Source: a virus
Direction: 5' to 3' (one strand)
Length of the DNA: 41,120 bases
Virus record (IMG/VR): IMGVR_UViG_3300020009_000010
Location: 1 to 41,120 of that record
Positions 1 to 7,189 of the stretch are shown here, piece by piece. How positions within the stretch are numbered: position 1 is the stretch's first letter; each line of letters opens with the position of its first letter. The notes beneath the pieces are model-generated. The model saw nothing but the letters and a program-made list of their open reading frames with translations. It was not told the origin of the DNA and made no database searches. The position numbers and the translations under genes are program-made.

Positions 1-133
1 AAGAAGGGTCAGGATGCTCGCGGCAATGAGTTCGCCAGAGCTATCACGAACTACGGCTACTACATGCAGATCGCCTTCTATCAGATGGTCTGGCAGTGGG
101 AAACTGGGGAGAAGTGCGACGACTTCCCGCTGG
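1..133. repeat. Terminal overlap, left copy (same as 40988-41120)
   Basis: These 133 bases recur at 40988-41120 in the same orientation. The only difference is base 7 (G here, T at 40994), which leaves 126 exact matches from base 8 on. The repeat lies inside one open reading frame that continues in phase across the join. This is best read as the overlap left when a circular or circularly permuted genome is assembled as a linear contig, not as a biological direct terminal repeat. Confidence 0.93.
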
Positions 134-354
134 CGGCGCTTGAAGAAGACTCGCCGCACGGCTTTATCTTGCATGACCTCGACGAGATCGCCCTTGAGCT
201 TGGTCGCCGCCATGCTCGTGAGGCACTCGACACATACGCACGCTGCCTTGATTCCGGCATGTGGAATGGCTACGAAGAAGAATCAGAATTCACCAGTGTT
301 ACATCGTGGGCAGCCAATGAACTGCTGTCAGATGAAGCCTTTGGAGGCGTGTAA
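1..354 (+). CDS. RecE/exonuclease VIII-like PD-(D/E)XK nuclease, C-terminal part (continues from 40529)
   Basis: The frame is open from base 1 and ends with TAA at 352-354. Joined to 40529-41120 across the contig ends it makes a protein of about 270 residues. This half carries the YYMQIAFYQ segment, which fits the conserved QxxxY motif found after the D-x-K core in RecB-type nucleases. The family (DUF3799, exodeoxyribonuclease VIII-like) degrades double-stranded ends to give single strands for annealing or recombination. The next gene starts inside its stop codon, so the two are translationally coupled. The residue after KK is Gly here and Cys in the other copy, because of the base-7 mismatch. 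The family call is confident, but the exact role in this phage is inferred. Confidence 0.85.
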   Translation, partial: KKGQDARGNEFARAITNYGYYMQIAFYQMVWQWETGEKCDDFPLAALEEDSPHGFILHDLDEIALELGRRHAREALDTYARCLDSGMWNGYEEESEFTSVTSWAANELLSDEAFGGV

Positions 355-1025
355 TGAGCATCACCCGTGAAGAATTCCTTGGCACAACCATGGCCAAGAG
401 CGACCAGATCAACGCTGCCGACTTGCTTGGCGGTCCACTGGTTTGCCGGATAACTGATATCCAGATGACTGGTGCAGCAGATCAGCCTATCTGCATCTTT
501 GTCGACTCGCATCCGCAACCCTGGAAGCCGAGCAAGACATCTCGCCGCGTCCTGGCTGCGTGCTGGTCTGATGTTGAGCCGTCAGAGTGGGTTGGGCGCT
601 ATGTCGTGCTGTATAACGATACTACGGTCATGTGGGCGGGTAAGGCTGAGGGCGGCATTCGAACCAGTCACATGAGCCACATCGACGGCAAGAAAACGAT
701 CATGACCAACGCGACTCGCGGCAAGAAATCTGCGCAGACGGTTGAGCCGTATTATCCGGCAGATACACAGGCTCCAGCAGCGCAACCGGTATTCTGGCCA
801 GATGAAGCATTTGCCAAGCAATTGAGCGGAGCTCAGGCAAAGATCGATTCTGGCGAAATCACGCCGGATCAGTTCATCGCAAAGCTGGAGAAGAAGGCGC
901 CGATGACTGCCGGTCAGAAGGCGCGAGTTAAGCCAACTCCGGCGCAGGTCATCGAAGAAGAATCGCCGCCACCAGCAATGGATGATGACGATCCATTTGG
1001 CGATCCGCCTCCGATGGATGAGTGA
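354..1025 (+). CDS. Putative recombination partner, possibly an OB-fold single-strand DNA-binding protein
   Basis: A 223-residue protein. Its ATG overlaps the exonuclease stop by one base. Residues about 20-125 form a conserved block with short motifs (PWKPSKTSRRVL, WVGRYVVLYND, GGIRTSHMSHIDG) that I recognise from unnamed phage proteins encoded beside exonuclease or replication genes. The tail after about residue 150 is low-complexity, rich in Pro, Ala and Lys, and ends in an acidic tip (MDDDDPFGDPPPMDE). An acidic C-terminus is a hallmark of single-strand DNA-binding proteins that recruit partners. The gene order nuclease plus this protein suggests a role like RecT or SSB. That function is inferred, since no RecT or Erf signature is visible. 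A strong terminator follows directly. Confidence 0.6.
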   Translation: MSITREEFLGTTMAKSDQINAADLLGGPLVCRITDIQMTGAADQPICIFVDSHPQPWKPSKTSRRVLAACWSDVEPSEWVGRYVVLYNDTTVMWAGKAEGGIRTSHMSHIDGKKTIMTNATRGKKSAQTVEPYYPADTQAPAAQPVFWPDEAFAKQLSGAQAKIDSGEITPDQFIAKLEKKAPMTAGQKARVKPTPAQVIEEESPPPAMDDDDPFGDPPPMDE

Positions 1026-1033
1026 AAACCTGG

Positions 1034-1057
1034 AGCCTGCATTCGTGCGGGCTTTTT
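1034..1057 (+). terminator. Rho-independent terminator after the nuclease operon
   Basis: An 8-bp stem (AGCCTGCA paired with TGCGGGCT, one G-U pair) closes on a TTCG tetraloop and is followed by five T residues. It starts nine bases after the stop at 1025 and ends before the next promoter, so it separates the exonuclease operon from the small-gene operon at 1135-2096. Confidence 0.85.
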
Positions 1058-1068
1058 GTTATCTGGTG

Positions 1069-1097
1069 TTGACATAGTTATTATGCGGATCTATAGT
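1069..1097 (+). promoter_or_regulatory. Early promoter with conserved operator-like spacer (copy 1)
   Basis: The -35 TTGACA (1069-1074) and -10 TATAGT (1092-1097) are separated by exactly 17 bp. The spacer begins TAGTTATTATG, shared almost letter for letter with elements at 30930, 34690, 35298 and 39895 and, on the minus strand, at 21051 and 10360. A GACAGGAGC leader with the ribosome site follows at 1118, as in most other copies. The ATAGTTATTAT core is an imperfect inverted repeat and is the likely site for a shared regulator. Confidence 0.85.
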
Positions 1098-1134
1098 TGG
1101 CTCACCAGAAACGAAGCGACAGGAGCAGGCTGAA

Positions 1135-1293
1135 ATGAGCAAATTCACCGAATCTAAAATGAAGTCATGCGTTCGATTAGCCCGTGAGTGCAGCCGCAAT
1201 AGCTGGCAGGCTTTCCCGGCAGATCGCCGTGAATATTTGGCACTGAAGCGCGAGTGCATGGCCGATGCCCGCGACTATCGCAAAGGAGAATAA
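1135..1293 (+). CDS. Small hypothetical phage protein (52 aa)
   Basis: First gene after the 1069 promoter, with an AGGAG site 11 bases before the ATG. The product is basic and helical in character, rich in Arg, Lys, Cys and Ala, with short motifs SCVRLARECS and KRECMADARDY. It resembles small phage proteins of unknown function with no catalytic motif. No membrane segment is visible. The next gene's ribosome site lies within its last codons. Confidence 0.6.
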   Translation: MSKFTESKMKSCVRLARECSRNSWQAFPADRREYLALKRECMADARDYRKGE

Positions 1294-1295
1294 TC

Positions 1296-1475
1296 ATGAT
1301 CACCGAAACCCTACGCGAACACGAAGACGGCTCAGGCTTCACGCTAACCACACTCGATCCGAAGTCAGCCTTTGCCATGGCCGAAAAGATGGCCTTCAGC
1401 GGTAACAATTATTCGATCAAGCTTGGCGGTCAGAAGGGTGGCGAGTGGGTTGTTGTTGTGACGGAGGTGGCGTGA
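1296..1475 (+). CDS. Small hypothetical phage protein (59 aa)
   Basis: The ATG at 1296 is chosen because an AAAGGAG site sits eight bases upstream. The longer upstream frame would overlap the preceding gene. The product (MITETLREHEDG to VVVVTEVA) looks like a small alpha/beta protein with a C-terminal strand. No family was recognised. It lies two bases after the previous stop and shares its last base with the next ATG, so it belongs to a tightly packed operon. Confidence 0.6.
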   Translation: MITETLREHEDGSGFTLTTLDPKSAFAMAEKMAFSGNNYSIKLGGQKGGEWVVVVTEVA

Positions 1476-1723
1476 TGGCCAAGACAGCCGATGAGATCAA
1501 GCAACAGCTTCGGCAGCGAGCCAAAGTCGCTTATGAGGGAGTCGGTATACCTCCCGTCGATTGCATATGCATTCTTGACTCAAGGGAATATTGCCGCGAC
1601 GTCCGAATTGTCGCTCACACATTCGTCGCCGGAAGAGTCGCCGCCGTTTGGCAATTTGGCGATGAGTTCGGATACGGTCGAGAAGATGACTTCAGTATTG
1701 ATCCTGAACAGGTGATGCCATGA
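1475..1723 (+). CDS. Small hypothetical phage protein (82 aa)
   Basis: The start at 1475 overlaps the previous stop (TGATG) and is preceded by GGAGGT. The N-terminal third is helical (ADEIKQQLRQRAKVAY), and the rest is strand-rich with a Cys pair (CICILDSREYC) and an acidic C-terminus. It is not a recognised domain. Its place in a coupled run of four-base or one-base overlaps supports it as a real gene. Confidence 0.6.
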   Translation: MAKTADEIKQQLRQRAKVAYEGVGIPPVDCICILDSREYCRDVRIVAHTFVAGRVAAVWQFGDEFGYGREDDFSIDPEQVMP

Positions 1724-1875
1724 AAAACAAACTCCACCGAGATCTACCCTGGAAGCCGACTTGCTGGGTTGGCGGTCATCATCCGATTGAATTGAGCGCG
1801 CTGCCTGATGATAGTCAGCGTAAGTATTCGGCCTGCAAGACGACTGCGGCGATTATGAGGGCGATGCGGAAATGA
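1720..1875 (+). CDS. Small hypothetical phage protein (51 aa)
   Basis: ATG at 1720 overlaps the preceding TGA by four bases, and its own stop overlaps the next gene's ATG. The product is basic, with an N-terminal Trp/Pro-rich part (LPWKPTCWVGGHHP) and a helical C-terminus (KTTAAIMRAMRK). No family was recognised. Coding support comes from the unbroken overlapping operon layout rather than similarity. Confidence 0.5.
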   Translation: MKNKLHRDLPWKPTCWVGGHHPIELSALPDDSQRKYSACKTTAAIMRAMRK

Positions 1876-2096
1876 GCAGAGAATCCATGTTACGCAAGAT
1901 TAGCAATGATCTTCGCGACACAAGTGTGTGGGTGGAAATCAATGCGCAAGGCGGCGGGACCGCATATTTCCTATCTAATTGCTTGAAAATTGATCGCGTA
2001 CTGGTTAGCGCGTCCCTGCAAAGGCTCAAGCGAAGGGGCGAAGTTACTAATCAAGGTAGTTATTGGAAGCCCGCGCCAATCGCTCCCATTGCCTAA
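1872..2096 (+). CDS. Small winged-helix-like DNA-binding protein (74 aa)
   Basis: Overlaps the previous stop by four bases. The sequence follows a winged-helix plan: an N-terminal helix (RKISNDLRD), a short middle helix, a recognition-type helix (KIDRVLVSASLQRLKRRGE) and a wing (VTNQGSYWKPA). It is short enough to be only the DNA-binding domain. It could regulate early transcription or be a minor accessory factor. Its stop abuts the stop of the convergent holin gene with no intervening base, so early and late transcripts collide or overlap here. Confidence 0.55.
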   Translation: MSRESMLRKISNDLRDTSVWVEINAQGGGTAYFLSNCLKIDRVLVSASLQRLKRRGEVTNQGSYWKPAPIAPIA

Positions 2097-2687
2097 TCAC
2101 TTATCCGGCTTGGTCACCGTGCCAGGCGCAACCGCAAACTCAGTGACAATCGCGTTCTGCTTCTGCGATTCCTTGGTCATGCCGAACCAGAAGCCCATGA
2201 CTTCCTTGGTCATGCCAAGCCATAGGCCGAGGACCATGCCCACAGTGAGCGATGCCGTTGGATCAGTGATCGCGGCATTCGCCCATCCAAGCATGGTAGC
2301 CACGACAACGAACAAAGATCCGGCCAGCGTCACAATGGTCAGCGCTGGCCGGATCATGTCGTTTGGCTGCTTAGCTGCCAGTTGTCTTGCGCTATCCCGA
2401 TCAGCAGCCTCGGCAGAATACTGTGCGCCTTCAGCCTGAATCCGGGTCGTTTCGATCTGGACGGCTAATTGCTCAAGTTGAACCCGTGCGTTTATTTGCA
2501 GCTCTTGGATGCGCACAAATGCTTCAGGGTTCCCAGCAAGCGCAGCATTAACCGCTTCAGGGTCATTCGACACATTCAGCGCGCTCGCGACTAACGCACC
2601 TACAGCGGCACCAGCGGGGCCACCGAGAAGGGTTCCGACGATTGGCGCGACGCGGCCTACCATGTTGCCGATGTCTGACCAGTTCAA
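2097..2687 (-). CDS. Holin, 3-TM family
   Basis: Last gene of the lysis cassette and of the late transcript. Features match the 3TM holin family: a Gly/Ala-rich N-terminal segment (APIVGTLLGGPAGAAVGALV), a charged middle helix (ARVQLEQLAVQIETTRIQAE) and two C-terminal membrane spans (ALTIVTLAGSLFVVVATML and SLTVGMVLGLWLGM). It would form inner-membrane lesions that release the endolysin. TTG at 2687 is preferred as the start because it overlaps the endolysin stop (TTGA) and has GGAG eight bases upstream. An ATG at 2714 would add nine residues and overlap the endolysin more deeply. Confidence 0.75.
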   Translation of the reverse strand: MNWSDIGNMVGRVAPIVGTLLGGPAGAAVGALVASALNVSNDPEAVNAALAGNPEAFVRIQELQINARVQLEQLAVQIETTRIQAEGAQYSAEAADRDSARQLAAKQPNDMIRPALTIVTLAGSLFVVVATMLGWANAAITDPTASLTVGMVLGLWLGMTKEVMGFWFGMTKESQKQNAIVTEFAVAPGTVTKPDK

Positions 2688-3145
2688 TTTGCACGCTCCA
2701 GGCCGAACGCCCATGAGTCAGGCCATTTGTCTGGATGCGGCCTGCCCGGACGCCACAAGCGTTTAGCGTACATCTCCCAGGCATCTTCAGCATTGTCAGG
2801 CAGCGGCCTTGGATCGGTGTACATCAGCAGTCGCGCAAAGGCAGCGCCAAGCACGTCATCGGTTTCCATTGCCTTCCAGATGGCAGAGCTATTGAATTCG
2901 ACGCCTCGCGCCTCGCAGACCGATACGGCCAGCCGCACGCTTGCCTGATGAAGCATTACGCCTTTGATGCCGCCTTTCTCAAACTGCCAATAGGAACGAG
3001 CCGGACCATTGCCGTATTGGATGCGGACTTGATAGCCAGACTCTTGATAGCCAATAGCCGCCAGGATCACACGAGCATTCAGTGAGTCCATTTTGGCTGG
3101 CAGCAATTGGAATGCCGCCTCGATTGCCGCTTTTGGGTAGGTCAT
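2684..3145 (-). CDS. Endolysin, lysozyme/transglycosylase-like
   Basis: 153 residues with the N-terminal pattern ILAAIGYQESGYQVR followed by ARSYWQFEKGG. This is the catalytic Glu and neighbouring aromatic region of phage SLT/lysozyme-like muramidases. It would cleave peptidoglycan at the end of infection. No signal peptide or membrane anchor is seen, so export depends on the adjacent holin. It overlaps the upstream small membrane gene by four bases and the holin start by four. Confidence 0.8.
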   Translation of the reverse strand: MTYPKAAIEAAFQLLPAKMDSLNARVILAAIGYQESGYQVRIQYGNGPARSYWQFEKGGIKGVMLHQASVRLAVSVCEARGVEFNSSAIWKAMETDDVLGAAFARLLMYTDPRPLPDNAEDAWEMYAKRLWRPGRPHPDKWPDSWAFGLERAN

Positions 3146-3417
3146 CTAGGCTCAACTCCTGGCTGGCAGATCCTGATCAATTCGTTTATTTCCCGGTCAC
3201 GCTTTCCAAGCTGGCGCATATAACGATTATGCAGGCTTGTGCGTTCTTTCGACCCTACTTCAGCGATAGCCGCAAAAGCCCCTTGATACCTCATTGCCGC
3301 CATGGAATATCCGAAGCCAACCGCCAGCGCAATGGATAGAGCACCGTAGCACAGGAAGCGGCTACGCTCCCTGGCGATGCGTTTATGGTCACACGGACTA
3401 GGAGACTGATCGGACAT
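3142..3417 (-). CDS. Small single-TM lysis-cassette protein (91 aa)
   Basis: ATG at 3417 follows a near-perfect AGGAGGT, which decides the start. After about 20 polar residues there is one membrane span (FLCYGALSIALAVGFGYSMA), followed by a charged stretch of about 45 residues likely exposed to the periplasm. Position between a coiled-coil membrane protein and the endolysin suggests a spanin subunit or a holin modulator. No lipobox was found. The role is inferred from position. Confidence 0.6.
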   Translation of the reverse strand: MSDQSPSPCDHKRIARERSRFLCYGALSIALAVGFGYSMAAMRYQGAFAAIAEVGSKERTSLHNRYMRQLGKRDREINELIRICQPGVEPR

Positions 3418-3754
3418 TTGAACCTCCTGCAAGCCTTCGAACTTCGGCGCGCAGCTCATCGTTTTCTTCTCGCAGGTTTTTAAGCTGCTCAATCATCACG
3501 GCGTTTTGCGCTTTCATTTCCGACTGATCAAGGATGATTTGGTTCAGCTTTTCCCTGTAATCATCAATCGCCGATTCTGCCTTCTCGGCTCTTTCCTGCC
3601 AGCGGTCACGGTCGTCAGTCAGGATCGTGACTTGTGTCACATCGTTCTTTTGCGATTGCTGCCACTTGTTGAAGGCGGCCATGCAGCCAAGGAAGGCGCC
3701 AACCGCCATAGCAATCACCCCTGGCATTCCTGCAATGACGGCTGGATCTTCCAT
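3398..3754 (-). CDS. Membrane-anchored coiled-coil protein, i-spanin-like (118 aa)
   Basis: The ATG at 3754 is preferred over a TTG two codons upstream because AAAGGG is correctly spaced only for the ATG. An N-terminal membrane span (PGVIAMAVGAFLGCMAAF) leads into a long, highly charged coiled coil (from about residue 45 to 108). That is the topology of Rz-type inner-membrane spanins. It is first in the lysis cassette and overlaps the next gene by 20 bases. No embedded outer-membrane lipoprotein (Rz1) with a lipobox was found, so the spanin call is provisional. Confidence 0.55.
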   Translation of the reverse strand: MEDPAVIAGMPGVIAMAVGAFLGCMAAFNKWQQSQKNDVTQVTILTDDRDRWQERAEKAESAIDDYREKLNQIILDQSEMKAQNAVMIEQLKNLREENDELRAEVRRLAGGSNVRSVS

Positions 3755-3783
3755 GGTCAACCCTTTTTATTTGTTGGCTGGCA

Positions 3784-4287
3784 TTATGCCTGCTCTGGGG
3801 CTAAGCCGGAAACAGAGAGATCCATTCCGGATGCTGGCTGTACCGGCCACTCAACTGTTAGCGCCCAGCCTTCCTGAAGCGTTACGCGCCCCAGGTAAAC
3901 CGCGTAACGCTTCCAGTCAAGGAGCTGGGCCTGGCGAATCGGCAGTTCTTCCACCTCTTCACCGGTTGCAATTTCAAGATCTATGGCATCGTTAAGAGTT
4001 CCGATCCTGTTCTGTAGCGCGGCCTTTTGCGCTGCCGCAAGCTGAGTTTCGACCTGTAGCTTAATGATGTTTGCTGCGGAAATCTCTTGAGGGGTTGGCG
4101 GTGGCGGTGGCGTTACTGGGGGCGCCGTGAAAACGCCATTCATATACATCCAGCCGATCTGCGCCTGATCTGATTCCACCGCAATATAGCCATCGGGTGG
4201 CGACCAGCCGGACTCAACCGAACCATCCCAAATCACGACGTTTTCAACGATGCCACTTGATTCATTCACAACAGCGTACTTATTCAC
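3784..4287 (-). CDS. Tail fibre assembly chaperone (Tfa-like)
   Basis: The N-terminus MNKYAVVNESSGIVENVVIW is typical of Tfa proteins, so the GTG at 4287 is the preferred start. A TTG at 4302 would overlap the fibre gene. A Pro-rich linker (PPVTPPPPPTP, about residues 65-75) leads to a helical middle part and a strand-rich C-terminus. The protein would help fold or cap the fibre encoded immediately upstream in the transcript, which fits the usual fibre then Tfa order. Confidence 0.75.
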   Translation of the reverse strand: MNKYAVVNESSGIVENVVIWDGSVESGWSPPDGYIAVESDQAQIGWMYMNGVFTAPPVTPPPPPTPQEISAANIIKLQVETQLAAAQKAALQNRIGTLNDAIDLEIATGEEVEELPIRQAQLLDWKRYAVYLGRVTLQEGWALTVEWPVQPASGMDLSVSGLAPEQA

Positions 4288-4291
4288 ATTA

Positions 4292-5293
4292 TCACCATTC
4301 AATGATTAATATACCGGGCGTTCCTACGCCGCCTGCCGCACCCGTGCCTGTCTGGTTCCCATTTATTCCGCCTGACCCGCTGCCACCAGAACCAAAATAG
4401 GCCGCTGCTGCGCCAGCCGTAGCACTGCCGCCGTTACCTTTGATGATGCGGCCCCCAACGCCAAATAAACTAGACCCTCCTGGCCCACCATATCCTCCGC
4501 CATTCCCGTTGTTTGTGGCGTCCGCGCCTGTCGCGCCGCCAGGGAATCCCAAACCACCTGCGCCACCTATTGCGCCAGAGGCGCTTACAGAGCCAGGGCT
4601 GCCGCCAAGGCCTGCGCCGAGAGTTAGAATTGCGCCGAGAGTGGTCGTGCCGCCAGACCCGCCAGACCCGCTAATAGCTCCAGACGAACCGCCAGCCCCT
4701 ATAGAGATGGCCAGAACCTGACCCGGAGTAACAGCGAACTGACTCCTTAGCGCGGATTCTCCAGCGCCACCGCCACCGCCACCGCCACTTGACGATGACG
4801 ACGTGGTGCCAGATCCACCACCACCACCACCACCGCCACAGCCGGACACGTAGATTGTGGTGACGCCTGCCGGAACAGTAAATGACCCGTTTGTTATGTG
4901 ACGAGAAATACCGTGCTGCGATTGCGATCTCCATTGCGCTGGAGATGTGGCTGGGGCATTGCCTGTGTTGTTGTTGATGAGCGAAACATAAATGACACCG
5001 CTGACATTAGAGAAGCTGCCAAGATGATATTCTTGCGCCGCATTGTATTCAGCTACGCCGATTTGGTGCAGGTAAGCCAGCAACTGGCCGTGCGTATACA
5101 TGGCACCATTGAAATCTTCTAGCGCTGGCTGATCGGATGGCCCGACAATGCCCCAGCCGCGAATGAAATCGGGGGTTATTTGGCTGGTTAGGTCGTTGGC
5201 CTGAGTCACCTCTCCGAAAATGGTCCGCTCAGTACCTGGCGCGCCAGATGCGAAGGCTACGAGATTGCCGTTATACCGGACAATTTTTGCCAT
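4292..5293 (-). CDS. Tail fibre / receptor-binding adhesin with poly-glycine C-terminal domain
   Basis: 333 residues. The N-terminal 130 residues look like a baseplate-attachment and shaft region (ITPDFIRGWGIVG, NAAQEYHLGSFS). From about residue 145 the protein is extremely Gly/Ser-rich, with runs of seven or eight glycines and a repeating GGxGG/GAGG texture, and it closes on a GTPGILIIEW strand. Glycine-rich segments of this kind form polyglycine-II sandwiches in phage adhesins such as T4-like S16 gp38, where they carry receptor-binding loops. A Tfa gene follows. The gene's GC-rich repeats are also prone to slippage, so host-range variation by repeat change is plausible. Confidence 0.75.
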   Translation of the reverse strand: MAKIVRYNGNLVAFASGAPGTERTIFGEVTQANDLTSQITPDFIRGWGIVGPSDQPALEDFNGAMYTHGQLLAYLHQIGVAEYNAAQEYHLGSFSNVSGVIYVSLINNNTGNAPATSPAQWRSQSQHGISRHITNGSFTVPAGVTTIYVSGCGGGGGGGGSGTTSSSSSGGGGGGGAGESALRSQFAVTPGQVLAISIGAGGSSGAISGSGGSGGTTTLGAILTLGAGLGGSPGSVSASGAIGGAGGLGFPGGATGADATNNGNGGGYGGPGGSSLFGVGGRIIKGNGGSATAGAAAAYFGSGGSGSGGINGNQTGTGAAGGVGTPGILIIEW

Positions 5294-5294
5294 G

Positions 5295-6011
5295 TTAGAT
5301 CACCTTTCTTGCAAAGAAACCGCCTTCACGCAGCGGATCAAATTTACTAGCGAACCCTTTGGAATCCGGGTTATTTGAAAAGCCAAATGTTAGGCCTGGT
5401 TCAGCCTGGATAACGACCTTGTACCTGACCCCTTGCGGCTTTGGGAGCAGATCAAGAATCTGTATTAGCCTTAGTCGATCAAGGCTTACCGTGGGCGACA
5501 CATAAAGAGTTAGCGTCATGTCAAGGTTGTCTACAACGTATGCCTGCCCATCAAATGCAGAAAGGACAACGCTTTGTATTCCGATGTGCTTATCACTGGA
5601 AACATACCCGGACGCTCTATTTTTTGCTGCCTTGACACGAATAAAGAATCGATAATCACTATCTCCAAGCTGGAGATCGGTGAAAGCCGAAGTGAATTTG
5701 CTATAAAAAGGACCACCAATTCTCGACGGATTGAACTTGCTGGCAAACCCTTCATTGTTCGGGTTGATACTGAACCCAAAATAAATCTTCGGGATCACAT
5801 CTGGGACTGAGCGGCTAATGCCAACGATACGACCGAGCACGCCAAGCTGTGCGCCAATCGCATTATCTAGATCGAAAGCCTGGTCAAGCGCATCAAGGAA
5901 GGCGCGGGTTGTTTCCCATGTCGAAGCCTGAAGCTCAATTTCAGCTTTGGCTTTCGGCTTCTCCCAATACTGCTTGATCAGCAGATTGACCGTCTCGTCG
6001 ACCATCGCCAT
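5295..6011 (-). CDS. Baseplate/tail protein, DUF2612-like (gpI-equivalent)
   Basis: 238 residues. The N-terminus (LLIKQYWEKPKAKAEIELQ, then WETTRAFLDALDQAFDL) and the segment AIGAQLGVLGRIVGISR match the DUF2612 tail proteins that sit between gpJ and the fibre and link the baseplate to the fibre. Two related stretches, FGFSINPNNEGFASKFNPSR near residue 80 and FGFSNNPDSKGFASKFDPLR near the end, form an internal repeat. The start overlaps the gpJ stop by one base. Confidence 0.75.
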   Translation of the reverse strand: MAMVDETVNLLIKQYWEKPKAKAEIELQASTWETTRAFLDALDQAFDLDNAIGAQLGVLGRIVGISRSVPDVIPKIYFGFSINPNNEGFASKFNPSRIGGPFYSKFTSAFTDLQLGDSDYRFFIRVKAAKNRASGYVSSDKHIGIQSVVLSAFDGQAYVVDNLDMTLTLYVSPTVSLDRLRLIQILDLLPKPQGVRYKVVIQAEPGLTFGFSNNPDSKGFASKFDPLREGGFFARKVI

Positions 6012-7189
6012 CAGATCACCTCGGTGATGGTGATGTTTGCCGCGTCGATTTGGAATTTCGCACCCGGAGCAGGCGACAAGCTGCCGTCAACGAATGTGAC
6101 GTTGTTGATGCTGATCTTCATGAGCGTCAAGATGAAGTCATCGCCTGCTGTATAGGCTGGGCAATACAGTTCAGAGGCATCCAGTGAGGTGCCAATGTAG
6201 AACTTGAAGGCCGCGATCTTCTGCTTGATCAGCGCCATATCAATCGGCACTAGCGGATTCTTTCTGGTCGCCGTCAGATGCACATAAACAGGCGTCATGA
6301 CTGGTCGGTCAAAGCGGCGCACCTGGATGACTGTGAATGTGCTGCCGTCTGGACGGGTTAGCGTCTCGGGAATTGTCGCCTCGATTGCCCCCTTGATCCC
6401 GGTCCCGCCCGTCTTCTGGAAAAGCAAGACCTGCATAATGTCATCGATAGTGCCGCCCTCGACAACCGCCCAAATGCTATGCGCATTCAGGTTATTGATC
6501 GGGTCGTACACATCGGAATCATTGTCGTAGACGCGAGCGTCTGAAACGCCAGCGGTATTGAGCAAGCGAGCAGCGAGAGAGTTGGTTGTTGAGAATGCCG
6601 GATTTTCAAGGCTTAGATTGCGCTTCTGGACGAACTCTTCATCGGTTTCTTCGTCAACGCCAGGCTCGGCATCAGCTGCCGCCGTGAAGTCGGTAATACC
6701 TAGCACGACGGTGACGGGCGTAAACACTGCGCCAGCCAGCCCGGTCACAGATCCGAAGTCGGTCGCCTGAAAGGTGATCGGCGTTACGCCAATAGGCAGA
6801 ATGACTGGCGCCGGTAATTCCCATAGCTGGCCGAGATCATCGGATATTTGATATCCGGTCGGCAGCGTGACGACGCGGGTAGACGTTACGGATAGATCCC
6901 AAAACGACCTGGTTGCTGGACGAGGAAACACGCCAGAGAGCTTGGCGATTTTCGCCTGGAAGATCCCGCGAGCAAAGTCAGGGTCGAAGTTGTTGGCTAT
7001 CCACAGGCCGAACGACTGCATGTCGGAGCGCGACTTTGCCTCGATAGCCACTCGCTGGCCGTCAGGGCTCTCCTGGGCCAGGTTGATATCTACGCCGTAG
7101 ATCGCCTGATAGCCAGCAACCAGCTCGGCAAAGATCTCGTCGAAGCTCTGGATCGTGATTCCGCTGGCGTCAATCGTCGGTCCTGGCAT
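6011..7189 (-). CDS. Baseplate J-like protein
   Basis: 392 residues, the usual size for gpJ/gp6-type baseplate wedge proteins. Recognisable segments include QESPDGQRVAIEAKS, FTAAADAEPGVDEETDEEF and FTVIQVRRFDRPVMTPVYVH. The protein forms the wedge ring around the spike and transmits the signal for sheath contraction. It lies between gp25-like and DUF2612-like genes in the normal myovirus order, with one-base overlaps on both sides. Confidence 0.88.
   Translation of the reverse strand: MPGPTIDASGITIQSFDEIFAELVAGYQAIYGVDINLAQESPDGQRVAIEAKSRSDMQSFGLWIANNFDPDFARGIFQAKIAKLSGVFPRPATRSFWDLSVTSTRVVTLPTGYQISDDLGQLWELPAPVILPIGVTPITFQATDFGSVTGLAGAVFTPVTVVLGITDFTAAADAEPGVDEETDEEFVQKRNLSLENPAFSTTNSLAARLLNTAGVSDARVYDNDSDVYDPINNLNAHSIWAVVEGGTIDDIMQVLLFQKTGGTGIKGAIEATIPETLTRPDGSTFTVIQVRRFDRPVMTPVYVHLTATRKNPLVPIDMALIKQKIAAFKFYIGTSLDASELYCPAYTAGDDFILTLMKISINNVTFVDGSLSPAPGAKFQIDAANITITEVI

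Noticed and set aside
1-133. Physical direct terminal repeat
   Set aside because: The repeat lies in the middle of a coding frame that only makes sense when the ends are merged. Its length is typical of assembly overlap.
4745-4850. Tandem repeat or CRISPR-like array
   Set aside because: The repeats are glycine codon runs in the fibre gene. There is no alternation of constant repeats with unique spacers, and no CRISPR array was seen elsewhere.
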